DNA of 12,637 nt from Novosphingobium sp. (GTDB lineage Bacteria > Pseudomonadota > Alphaproteobacteria > Sphingomonadales > Sphingomonadaceae). Where the stretch lies: the NCBI GenBank assembly GCA_028697875.1, contig JAQVEQ010000073.1:1-12637 (forward strand), read 5' to 3'. The translations under genes and the position numbers were made by a program. Of the stretch, positions 6,165-12,637 are shown in pieces. The notes beneath the pieces are model-generated. The model did no database searches. It was given only the letters and a program-made list of their open reading frames with translations, and had not been told where the DNA came from. How positions within the stretch are numbered: the first letter of the stretch is position 1; each line of letters opens with the position of its first letter.

Positions 6165-8141
6165 TCAGGCGTCGATCAGGTCCCGATCCAGTTCGCCAGC
6201 GCGGTTCTGGATGAAGTTGAAGCGGTGTTCGGGATTACGGCCCATCAACTGGTCGACCAGTTCCTTCACCGCCGCGCGCTGTTCGAACTCGGGAGGCAAG
6301 GTGATGCGGATCAGCCCGCGCGTTTGCGGGCTCATGGTGGTTTCGCGCAATTGCTGCGGGTTCATTTCGCCAAGGCCCTTGAAGCGCGCGACTTCGACTT
6401 TCTTGCCCTTGAACACGCTCGCTTCCAGTTCGGCACGATGCGCATCGTCGCGGGCATAGGCGCTCTCCTTGCCGGCGGTCAGGCGGTAGAGCGGAGGCTG
6501 AGCGAGGAACAGGTGCCCGCGCCGCACCACTTCCGGCATTTCCTGGAAGAAGAACGTCATCAGGAGCGTGGCGATATGCGCCCCGTCGACGTCGGCGTCG
6601 GTCATGATGATGATCCGGTCGTAGCGCAGGTTTTCCGGGTCGCAATCCTTGCGGCTGCCGCAGCCGAGCGCGAGAATCAGGTCGGCGATTTCCTGGTTGG
6701 CGCGGATCTTGTCGGCACTGGCCGAAGCGACGTTGAGGATCTTGCCGCGGATCGGCAGGATCGCCTGCGTCTTGCGGTCGCGCGCCTGCTTGGCGCTGCC
6801 GCCCGCGCTGTCGCCTTCGACAATGAACAGCTCGGTTTCGCCGTCGCCTTCGCCCGAACAGTCGGTCAGCTTGCCGGGCAGACGCAGCTTCTTGGCATTG
6901 GTCGCGGTCTTGCGCTTGACCTCGCGCTCGGCCTTTCGGCGCAAGCGTTCGTCCATCCGCTCCATCACCTGGCCGAGCAGCGCCTTGCCGCGTTCCATGT
7001 TGTCGGCAAGGAAGTGGTCGAAATGGTCGCGCACCGCGTTTTCGACGAGCCGGGCGGCTTCCGGGGACGTCAGCCGGTCCTTGGTCTGGCTCTGGAACTG
7101 AGGGTCGCGGATGAAGACGGAGAGCATGACTTCCGCGCCCGTCATCACGTCGTCGGCGGAAATGTCCTTGGCCTTCTTCTGCCCGACGAGATCGCCGAAG
7201 GCGCGCAGGCCCTTGGCCAAGGCTCCGCGCAGGCCTTGTTCGTGCGTGCCGCCGTCAGGCGTAGGCACGGTGTTGCAGTACCAGCTGGTCGAGCCGTCCG
7301 ACCACAACGGCCAGGCGATTGCCCATTCCACACGCCCCTGATCGTCGGCGAAATCCTGCCGCCCGGCGAAAGGCTGGCTGGTGACGCATTCGCGGTCCGC
7401 GACCTGTTCGGCCAAGTGATCGGCCAACCCGCCCGGGAACTGGAACACCGCCTCCGCCGGAACTTCTTCCGAAGCGAGGCTTTCCGCGCATTTCCAGCGG
7501 ATCTCGACTCCGGCGAAGAGATAGGCCTTGGACCGGGCGAGGCGGAACAGGCGCGCGGGCTTGAACTGCCGGTCGCCGAAGATTTCCGCATCGGGCGTGA
7601 AAGCGACGGTCGTCCCGCGCCGGTTGGGCGTCGCACCCAACTTCTGCAGCGGGCCGAGCGTGACGCCGCGGGCGAATTCCTGCGCATAGAGCTGCTTGTC
7701 ACGCGCCACCTCGACCCGGGTCAGTTCGGACAGCGCGTTGACCACACTGATGCCCACCCCGTGAAGGCCGCCCGACGTCGCATAGGCCTTGCCGGAAAAC
7801 TTGCCGCCCGAATGGAGCGTGGACAGGATCACTTCCAGCGTCGACTTGCCCGGAAACTTGGGATGCTCGTCCACCGGAATCCCGCGCCCGTTGTCGCTGA
7901 TGGTCAGGCGGTTGCCTTCGCCCAGCGAAACCTCGATCCGCGTGGCGTACCCCGCCACCGCTTCGTCCATCGCGTTGTCGAGCACTTCGGCGGCGAGATG
8001 GTGGAGCGCCCGCTCGTCCGTCCCCCCGATGTACATGCCGGGGCGCCGCCGGACAGGCTCCAGCCCTTCCAGCACCTCGATCGCGGAAGCATCGTAGTCG
8101 CCGCCGCCGGAAGGCAGCTTGTCGAACAGGTCGTCATTCAT
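6165..8141 (-). CDS. parE: DNA topoisomerase IV subunit B
   Basis: A 658-residue ATPase subunit of topoisomerase IV, which with ParC decatenates daughter chromosomes. Domains in order: GHKL ATPase with the N-box EVLDNAMDEA (E52, N56), DNGRGIP (83-89) and GGLHGVG (124-130); transducer domain with the ATP-contacting lysine in QTKDRL (K354); TOPRIM domain with IVEGDSAGGSAK (440-451, E442) and MTDADVDG (513-520, D515/D517/D519). It ends with the type IIA tail RNPEHRFNFIQ (635-645). The length is as expected for ParE, shorter than GyrB, which supports ParE over GyrB. The ATG at 8141-8139 gives the usual start; an in-frame extension further upstream overlaps the lipoprotein gene and is spurious. 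The ribosome binding site is weak. The lipoprotein gene ends 56 bp upstream on the same strand, so read-through is possible. A small inverted repeat lies in this leader. Confidence 0.96.
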   Translation of the reverse strand: MNDDLFDKLPSGGGDYDASAIEVLEGLEPVRRRPGMYIGGTDERALHHLAAEVLDNAMDEAVAGYATRIEVSLGEGNRLTISDNGRGIPVDEHPKFPGKSTLEVILSTLHSGGKFSGKAYATSGGLHGVGISVVNALSELTRVEVARDKQLYAQEFARGVTLGPLQKLGATPNRRGTTVAFTPDAEIFGDRQFKPARLFRLARSKAYLFAGVEIRWKCAESLASEEVPAEAVFQFPGGLADHLAEQVADRECVTSQPFAGRQDFADDQGRVEWAIAWPLWSDGSTSWYCNTVPTPDGGTHEQGLRGALAKGLRAFGDLVGQKKAKDISADDVMTGAEVMLSVFIRDPQFQSQTKDRLTSPEAARLVENAVRDHFDHFLADNMERGKALLGQVMERMDERLRRKAEREVKRKTATNAKKLRLPGKLTDCSGEGDGETELFIVEGDSAGGSAKQARDRKTQAILPIRGKILNVASASADKIRANQEIADLILALGCGSRKDCDPENLRYDRIIIMTDADVDGAHIATLLMTFFFQEMPEVVRRGHLFLAQPPLYRLTAGKESAYARDDAHRAELEASVFKGKKVEVARFKGLGEMNPQQLRETTMSPQTRGLIRITLPPEFEQRAAVKELVDQLMGRNPEHRFNFIQNRAGELDRDLIDA

Positions 8142-8197
8142 GACGATGCCATAACCCGCGGATTCACGGGCGTTCAAGCACCGATCCCAGGTTATCG

Positions 8198-9340
8198 TCA
8201 GTCGTCGAAGCGGGACGGGGCGGGGGAAACGACATTGATCGTGCCGTTGCCCACCTTGCGCACTTCCATCGCCCGTTCGCCAACCCCGCTCGACAGGAAG
8301 CGGAACGGGCCATCGACCCCCAGGAAGCCGCCCTTGTCGAGCAGTTTGTCGGCCGGGAAGCTGGTCCCGGGTTTCCAGTCGCGCGCGATCTTGAGAGTCA
8401 GCAGGACGGCATCGTAGCCGAGGGTGGAAATCCGGTAGGGCTGGCTGCCGAAGCGGGCCTTGTAGCTCTTGGCGAACTGCTTGTAGCGCCCGTCGGATAC
8501 GGCGGAGAACAGCGCCCCGCGCAACGAGGGGCTGGCCGTAACGCTTGCTTCTCCGCTCCACAGCTCGGTGCCGAGGATCTGGGCCTTCCCGGAGAACTGG
8601 GTCGCCGCGAGGGACGACAGCCGCGCGCCGTCGGCGACCAGTACGGAATCGAAGCCGCCCTTGGCCTCCAGCCGCTTGGCCGCTTCGACGATATTGCTGC
8701 TGCCACGTTCGTATTTCTCGACCGCCATCAGCGCCCCGCCATCGCGCAGGACAGCACTGGACAGGGCCAGTTCCGCCTGACGCCCGTACTCACCGTTGGG
8801 GACGAGTGCGGCAAAGCGGCGCGATCCCTGCGCAAAGGCGTAGTCGACCGTGCGGCTGATCGACTGCCCGGGAATGTGCCCCATCAGGAACACATCGCGC
8901 GAGGCGCTGGTAACGTCGTTGGAGAAGCTTATCAGCGGAACCCGCCTGCGCCGCACCACCTTGACGATATCGCCGGTCTTCTCGCCCAGCAGCGGCCCCA
9001 GGATCAGGCGGTTGCCGTCGGCAATCGCCTTGGCCGCAGCGCTCCCGGCACCGGTGGCCGTGTCGTAGGTCGTGATCCGGAGATTACTGGCATTGGTATC
9101 GAGCAAGGCCATGGTCGTGGCATTGGCGATCGATTGGCCGACATCGCCGTTGGTGCCCGTCAACGGAACCAGCAGTGCGATCCGGTGGCGGCCGTCGTCT
9201 TCCGGCAGGGCCGTCGCCTCCGGCCCTTCGACTGGCTTGGTGGGCTGGGTCCCCTTGGGAATGACAGCGCAGCCGGCCAGCAATACCGTGCCCAGCGCCA
9301 GTGCGAATCCCCGCCGATCGAACCGCATATCCATCTTCAC
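8198..9340 (-). CDS. Penicillin-binding protein activator lipoprotein (LpoA/LppC-like, periplasmic-binding fold)
   Basis: A protein of about 380 residues with a lipoprotein signal: basic start, the stretch RRGFALALGTVLLAGC, and lipobox LLAGC with the lipidated cysteine at residue 24. The mature part is a type I periplasmic-binding-protein fold: RIALLVPLTG (about 53-62), LILGPLLGEKT and VPLISFSNDV in the first lobe, FAALVPNGEYGRQ and DSVLVADGARL in the second, then STLGYDAVLLTLKIA. LpoA-type proteins activate class A penicillin-binding proteins from the outer membrane; that role is inferred from the family. Three starts are possible. I prefer GTG at 9340-9338 because GGAG sits 6 nt upstream; ATG at 9334 or 9328 would also keep the signal, and ATG at 9376 would make it too long. 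The RRxF pattern before the hydrophobic stretch resembles a Tat motif. It is divergent from rsmI by 37 bp. Confidence 0.85.
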   Translation of the reverse strand: MKMDMRFDRRGFALALGTVLLAGCAVIPKGTQPTKPVEGPEATALPEDDGRHRIALLVPLTGTNGDVGQSIANATTMALLDTNASNLRITTYDTATGAGSAAAKAIADGNRLILGPLLGEKTGDIVKVVRRRRVPLISFSNDVTSASRDVFLMGHIPGQSISRTVDYAFAQGSRRFAALVPNGEYGRQAELALSSAVLRDGGALMAVEKYERGSSNIVEAAKRLEAKGGFDSVLVADGARLSSLAATQFSGKAQILGTELWSGEASVTASPSLRGALFSAVSDGRYKQFAKSYKARFGSQPYRISTLGYDAVLLTLKIARDWKPGTSFPADKLLDKGGFLGVDGPFRFLSSGVGERAMEVRKVGNGTINVVSPAPSRFDD

Positions 9341-9377
9341 TTGCCGCTCCGTGCCAGTCTGGTCCAAGAGGCTCATC

Positions 9378-10229
9378 GTGACAGACGAACCATTAGCCCC
9401 AGGCCTCTATATAGTCGCAACCCCGATTGGCAATCTCGGGGACATAACATTGCGGGCAGCCGATACCCTGACGCGTTGCGATGCAATCGCCTGCGAAGAT
9501 ACGCGGGTGACAGCCAAGCTGCTGCGCCACCTCAACCTGCACAAGCCGCTCTGGCGCTACGACGATCACAGCAGCGAGGACGACCGGCGGCGCCTGATCG
9601 ACGCCATGCGGGACAAGGCCGTGGCGCTAGTGTCCGACGCGGGAACGCCGCTGATTTCCGACCCCGGCTATCGCCTCGTGCGCGCCGCCCGGGAAGAAGG
9701 GCTGGCCGTCACCAGCCTGCCGGGACCGAGCGCGGCGATCGTCGCCCTGACGCTTTCCGGCCTGCCGAACGACCGCTTCCTGTTTGCCGGCTTCCTGCCG
9801 GTGAAGGACAAGGCACGGGGCGATACGCTGGCGGAACTGGCGCGGGTTCCAGCCACATTGGTGTTCTACGAAAGCGCGCAAAGGCTGGTGAAGACGCTGG
9901 AGGCGATTGCCGCGGCATTGCCGGGACGGGACGTCGCCGTCGCCCGCGAACTGACCAAACTGCACGAGGAATGCCGCACGGGATCGCCGCAAGACCTTGC
10001 CGCCCACTACACGGCCCATCCGCCCAAGGGCGAAATCGTGCTGATGGCGGGGCCGCCCGGAGAAGCCGAAAGCGGCGAGACCGACGTGGACGCGCTTCTC
10101 ATTGCGGCGATGGTGCACGACAAGCCCTCGCAGGCGGCCGCGCAAGTCGCCAAGGCCTCCGGGCTCGACCGCAAGGCGCTCTATGCGCGTGCGATGGAAC
10201 TGAAACCGCACGGAAACCCCAAGGCGTGA
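9378..10229 (+). CDS. rsmI: 16S rRNA (cytidine1402-2'-O)-methyltransferase
   Basis: A 283-residue SAM-dependent tetrapyrrole-methylase-fold enzyme that methylates the 2'-O of C1402 in the decoding centre of 16S rRNA. Visible motifs: LYIVATPIGNLGDITLRA (10-27), CEDTRVTAKLL (39-49), LVSDAGTPLISDPGYRLV (84-101), LPGPSAAIVALTLSGLP (114-130), FAGFLP (136-141) and FYESAQRL (163-170, usually FYESPHRL) followed by ELTKLHEE (191-198). All the expected blocks are present and the length is normal. The GTG at 9378 has AAGAGG (9366-9371) 6 nt upstream and gives the family N-terminus; an upstream GTG at 9351 lacks this. Its stop overlaps the start of yraN (GTGA), so the two are translationally coupled. Its promoter must lie within or next to the divergent lipoprotein gene. 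Confidence 0.95.
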   Translation: MTDEPLAPGLYIVATPIGNLGDITLRAADTLTRCDAIACEDTRVTAKLLRHLNLHKPLWRYDDHSSEDDRRRLIDAMRDKAVALVSDAGTPLISDPGYRLVRAAREEGLAVTSLPGPSAAIVALTLSGLPNDRFLFAGFLPVKDKARGDTLAELARVPATLVFYESAQRLVKTLEAIAAALPGRDVAVARELTKLHEECRTGSPQDLAAHYTAHPPKGEIVLMAGPPGEAESGETDVDALLIAAMVHDKPSQAAAQVAKASGLDRKALYARAMELKPHGNPKA

Positions 10230-10576
10230 GCCGGGCAGAACGGGAACGGCAGGGCAGGCGGGCAGAAAGCCTCGCCGCGTGGTTCCTGCGCCTGAAAGGC
10301 TGGCACATCCTGGCCCGGCGTGTCCGCAATCCGCATGGGGAAGTGGACCTGATCGCACGGCGCAGGCGCATGGTGGTCTTCGTCGAGGTCAAGTGGCGCA
10401 ACACGGCAGCCGGGCTGGATCATGCCATCGACGCCTACCGCCTGCGCCGGGTCGCGGCGGCCGCGCAGGCCGTTGCCCATCGCTACGTACAGACAGGCGA
10501 CGACATGCGGATCGATGTCCTGCTGCTTGCGCCGGGGCGTTTCCCGCGCCACATCGTCAACGCATACCAGCCATAG
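10226..10576 (+). CDS. yraN: YraN-family protein (UPF0102, PD-(D/E)XK nuclease-like fold)
   Basis: A 116-residue protein of the YraN/UPF0102 family. The nuclease-like core is clear: GEVDLIARR (38-46) followed by VVFVEVKWR (50-58), giving the E39-D41-E54-x-K56 arrangement of PD-(D/E)XK enzymes. The N-terminal RQGRRAESLAAWFLRLKGW (9-27) is the usual helix, and a basic helix follows (71-86). The true cellular substrate is not established for the family. The GTG start at 10226 overlaps the rsmI stop by 4 nt (GTGA), the typical rsmI-yraN arrangement. It is followed by gshB after 21 bp. No signal peptide is seen. Confidence 0.93.
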   Translation: MSRAERERQGRRAESLAAWFLRLKGWHILARRVRNPHGEVDLIARRRRMVVFVEVKWRNTAAGLDHAIDAYRLRRVAAAAQAVAHRYVQTGDDMRIDVLLLAPGRFPRHIVNAYQP

Positions 10577-10597
10577 CGGCTGCCAGAGGGGAATTTC

Positions 10598-11551
10598 ATG
10601 ACCTTGCGCGTCGCAGTCCAGATGGACCCGCTCGAATCGATCAATATCGCGGGCGATTCCACCTTCGCCCTGATGCTGTCCGCACAGGAACGCGGATACG
10701 AACTGCTCCACTACGATGTCGGCGCGCTGACGCTGGACGAGGACAACCGGCTGAACGCACTTGCCCACCCGGTTCGGGTGCAGCGCGTGGCCGGCAATCA
10801 CTACGAACTGGGGGAAGCCCGGCGGATCGATCTCGGCCGCGACGTCGATGTCGTGCTCATGCGGCAGGACCCGCCCTTTCACATGGGCTATATCACCGCC
10901 ACGCACCTGCTCGAACGGATCGAGGACGAAACGCTGGTGGTCAACAACCCGGTCAGCGTGCGCAACGCCCCGGAAAAGGTCTTCGTCCTCGATTTTCGCC
11001 ACTTCATGCCGCCGACGCTGGTGACGCGCAGCGTGGATGAAGCCAAGCGCTTCATGGCGAAGCACGGCGCCATCGTGATGAAGCCCATCCACGGCAACGG
11101 CGGCAAGGCGATCTTCCGCGTGCCGGCGGAAGGGGACAACCTTTCCGCGCTGTTCGAAGTGTTCAACCAGACCTGGCCCGAACCGCATATGCTCCAGCCT
11201 TTCCTGCCCGAAGTGGCGCAGGGCGACAAGCGCATCGTGCTGGTCGACGGCGAAGTGGCGGGCGCGATCAACCGCAAGCCGGGGGAAGGGGAGTTCCGCA
11301 GCAACCTCGCGGTCGGCGGCTCGGCCGAGAAGACCGCGCTCACCCCGCGCGAGGAGGAAATCTGCGCCGTGCTGGGCCCCAGACTCAAGGAACTGGGCCT
11401 GATCTTCGTCGGCATCGACGTGATCGGCGGCCAGTGGCTGACGGAAATCAACGTTACCAGTCCGACCGGTATCGTCGCCATCGACCGCTTCAACGGCACG
11501 GATACCAGCGCGATGATCTGGGATGCGATCGAACGGCGGCTAGGCAAGTAA
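10598..11551 (+). CDS. gshB: Glutathione synthetase
   Basis: A 317-residue ATP-grasp ligase that joins gamma-glutamylcysteine and glycine to make glutathione in the cytoplasm. Visible features: N-terminal VQMDPLESINIAGDSTFALM (7-26), typical of prokaryotic GshB; RQDPPFHMGYI (89-99) in the substrate region; the ATP-grasp KPIHGNGGKAIFRV (162-175); GDKRIVLVDG (209-218) and GAINRKPGEGEFRSN (222-236); and the metal/ATP site EINVTSPTGI (283-292). The length matches the family. The ATG at 10598 has AGAGGGG about 6 nt upstream. It is the third gene of rsmI-yraN-gshB and converges with the small membrane ORF, 21 bp apart. The gene for the first step (gshA) is not in the window. The GFA-family protein elsewhere in the window may use its product, but no link is shown. 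Confidence 0.96.
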   Translation: MTLRVAVQMDPLESINIAGDSTFALMLSAQERGYELLHYDVGALTLDEDNRLNALAHPVRVQRVAGNHYELGEARRIDLGRDVDVVLMRQDPPFHMGYITATHLLERIEDETLVVNNPVSVRNAPEKVFVLDFRHFMPPTLVTRSVDEAKRFMAKHGAIVMKPIHGNGGKAIFRVPAEGDNLSALFEVFNQTWPEPHMLQPFLPEVAQGDKRIVLVDGEVAGAINRKPGEGEFRSNLAVGGSAEKTALTPREEEICAVLGPRLKELGLIFVGIDVIGGQWLTEINVTSPTGIVAIDRFNGTDTSAMIWDAIERRLGK

Positions 11552-11572
11552 TCGGGCCGCCAGGTCAGGCTA

Positions 11573-11722
11573 TCATCCCCAGCCGTCGTCCCCCCTGGTC
11601 GCATAGCTGGATTCCTTGTTGGCATCCCCCAACGCGGCATTCTTCATCTGAGTCAGGCGATCGCCCTGGAACCAGATTACCAGCGCGACGATCGCAATAC
11701 CGAAGAGCACCTTCTTGAACAT
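11573..11722 (-). CDS. Small single-pass membrane protein, 49 residues, unknown
   Basis: A 49-codon frame from ATG at 11722-11720 to TGA at 11575-11573. It has a strong Shine-Dalgarno GGAGGA 8 nt before the ATG. The protein begins MFKKVLFGIAIVALVIWFQG: two lysines, then about 14-15 hydrophobic residues, then a polar, charged tail with three aspartates, ending DDGWG. It reads as an N-in single membrane anchor or an uncleaved signal with a 30-residue periplasmic tail. I do not recognise a family. It lies 81 bp downstream of xerC on the same strand and converges with gshB. The ribosome binding site lies in the right arm of a hairpin. Coding is likely from the start context and composition, but no homologue was consulted. 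Confidence 0.65.
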   Translation of the reverse strand: MFKKVLFGIAIVALVIWFQGDRLTQMKNAALGDANKESSYATRGDDGWG

Positions 11723-11729
11723 GGTCCTG

Positions 11730-11753
11730 CTCCTCCAATGGCTATTGGCGGAG
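11730..11753 (-). promoter_or_regulatory. Hairpin enclosing the Shine-Dalgarno of the small membrane ORF
   Basis: On the minus-strand RNA, CTCCGCCAAT pairs with ATTGGAGGAG around an AGCC loop: 9 pairs with one G-A mismatch. The right arm is the GGAGGA ribosome binding site itself. Folding would hide it from the ribosome; it might also serve as an end signal for xerC transcripts. The pairing is seen directly; control of translation is inferred. Confidence 0.45.
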
Positions 11754-11791
11754 ATGGTATCACGGAATGGTAAAAACCGGGTTATGACGCG

Positions 11792-11817
11792 GAAAGCGGG
11801 CGTTTAGCCCCGCTCCC
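11792..11817 (-). terminator. Weak hairpin over the xerC stop codon
   Basis: On the minus strand, GGGAGCGGG pairs with CCCGCTTTC (9 pairs, two of them G-U) around an 8-nt loop that contains the TAA stop. A TTTTT run follows about 15-20 nt later (around 11772-11776), too far for a classical terminator. It may end xerC transcripts or be incidental. Confidence 0.25.
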
Positions 11818-12637
11818 GCGGATGCGCATTGCGATAGGTGTCGAGCAATTTCGCAGCATCGACCTTGGTGTAGATCTGGGTCGAACCGAGGCTCGCATGG
11901 CCGAGCAGCTCCTGTAGCGAACGCAAATCCGCCCCCGCGCCCAGCAGGTGCGTGGCAAAGCTGTGCCGCAGGGCGTGCGGCGTGGCGGTGGAGGGAAGGC
12001 CCAGCGCCACCCGGGCGCGAGCCATCGCCTTCTGCACCATGCCTTGCGACAGTGGCCCGCCTTTGGCTCCGCGAAACAGCGGATCGCCGCGCCCCATCGG
12101 CCAGGGCGAACGGCGCACGTAATCCTCCACCCCGGCACGAACGATGGGCAGGAGCGGGACCATCCGCTGCTTGTTGCCCTTGCCGGTGACGAGCAGCGTC
12201 TCGCCCAGCGGCAGGTCCGCACCCGTCAGCGACAGCGCTTCGGCAATGCGCAGCCCTGCGCCGTACATCAGCAGCAACACCGCCCGGTCGCGCGCGCCGA
12301 TCCAGTCTTCGCTCGCGCTGTCGGCCACTGTCGCGGCCAGGCTTTCCGCGTCGTCCGGCGTGACCGGGCGCGGCAGGCCCTTCTTGATCCGGGGGCCGCG
12401 CAAGCGCGGCGGCGTGGCGTCCTCCATCCCCGCCTGCGCGCGGGCGAACGAGACGAAAGCCTTGAGCGCGGACAGCTCGCGCGCGGCGGAAACATTGCCG
12501 ATCCCCTCCATCCGGCGCGCAGCCAGTTGGGTTCGCAGGGCAGGGCCATCCATCCGGGCAAGGGCCGCCCATTCGATCTCGCCTGTCCGGTCGAGCAGGC
12601 GGGCAGCAGTCGCGACATAGGCGCGCACGGTGTGCGG
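11804..12637 (-). CDS. xerC: Tyrosine recombinase XerC (N-terminal end outside window)
   Basis: Site-specific tyrosine recombinase that, with XerD, resolves chromosome dimers at dif. The 277 visible residues hold almost the whole protein (usual length about 300). A SAM-like N-terminal DNA-binding domain spans to about residue 85 of the fragment, and the catalytic domain follows. All catalytic residues are present (numbering from the first visible residue): R130 in GAGLRIAEAL, K153 in GKGNKQR, H221 and R224 in HALRHSFATH, H247 in LLGHASLGSTQ and nucleophile Y256 in QIYTKVD. The reading frame stays open to the window edge. An internal GTG at 12628 is probably just a valine in the motif HTVRAY, so the true start lies beyond 12637. 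XerC is preferred over a phage integrase because of size, housekeeping context and the GHASLGSTQIYTKVD tail. The small membrane ORF lies downstream. Confidence 0.93.
   Translation of the reverse strand, partial: PHTVRAYVATAARLLDRTGEIEWAALARMDGPALRTQLAARRMEGIGNVSAARELSALKAFVSFARAQAGMEDATPPRLRGPRIKKGLPRPVTPDDAESLAATVADSASEDWIGARDRAVLLLMYGAGLRIAEALSLTGADLPLGETLLVTGKGNKQRMVPLLPIVRAGVEDYVRRSPWPMGRGDPLFRGAKGGPLSQGMVQKAMARARVALGLPSTATPHALRHSFATHLLGAGADLRSLQELLGHASLGSTQIYTKVDAAKLLDTYRNAHPRERG

Noticed and set aside
6225..8417. A 730-codon open frame on the plus strand opposite parE
   Set aside because: It is the antisense shadow of a clear parE. Long antisense frames are expected in GC-rich codon usage, and it has no recognisable motifs or ribosome binding site.
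8876..10576. A 566-codon plus-strand frame running through the lipoprotein gene and rsmI into yraN
   Set aside because: Only the last 116 codons are real (yraN from GTG at 10226). The rest is out of frame with well-supported genes.
11804..12637. The tyrosine recombinase as a phage or island integrase
   Set aside because: Sequence features match housekeeping XerC, and no attachment repeats, tRNA or mobile genes lie nearby in the window.
1..12637. CRISPR arrays, tRNA/rRNA genes, insertion sequences or phage genes
   Set aside because: No regularly spaced repeats, cloverleaf sequences, transposase motifs or terminal inverted repeats were seen anywhere in the window.

Overview
The window is GC-rich chromosomal DNA packed with housekeeping genes. 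It most likely comes from an alphaproteobacterium of the order Sphingomonadales (Novosphingobium/Erythrobacter-like). This rests on the protein family set (TerC, YdcH/DUF465, DOMON-like plus DUF1343), the look of ParE, and the gene order PBP activator / rsmI-yraN-gshB. That placement is inference, because no rRNA or other taxonomic marker is present. I see no insertion sequence, phage gene, CRISPR array or tRNA. Both window edges cut genes: the C-terminal part of tyrS at the left and the extreme N-terminus of xerC at the right.

Left part (1-2094): a truncated tyrosyl-tRNA synthetase gene on the minus strand stands back to back with a plus-strand pair, a DOMON-like protein and a DUF1343/NamZ-family exo-N-acetylmuramidase. 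The pair shares an ATGA stop/start overlap. A 14-bp perfect palindrome touches the tyrS start codon.

Second block (2105-4566, minus strand): a compact operon moxR (AAA+ ATPase) - GFA-family Zn/glutathione protein - CoxE-like vWA protein, with gaps of 1 and 4 nt. MoxR and vWA proteins are known chaperone-like partners; the GFA gene between them is the unusual part. The 322 bp between moxR and the divergent ydcH carry no gene but hold several inverted repeats.

Third block (4889-6140, plus strand): ydcH (DUF465) and a TerC-family membrane metal exporter, separated by a strong hairpin. terC converges on parE (topoisomerase IV subunit B), and two mutually exclusive hairpins lie at the junction. 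Upstream of parE on the same strand is a penicillin-binding-protein activator lipoprotein gene (LpoA/LppC type).

Fourth block (9378-11551, plus strand): rsmI-yraN-gshB (16S rRNA 2'-O-methyltransferase, PD-(D/E)XK-like YraN, glutathione synthetase), divergent from the lipoprotein gene by only 37 bp. At the right end, on the minus strand, xerC is followed by an easily missed 49-codon single-membrane-segment gene. Its Shine-Dalgarno sequence lies inside a hairpin.

Two themes recur: cell-wall turnover or synthesis (NamZ, PBP activator) and glutathione chemistry (GshB, GFA). I found no evidence for a wholly new system. The best leads are the DOMON-NamZ pair, the moxR-GFA-vWA operon, and the small membrane ORF with a structured leader.
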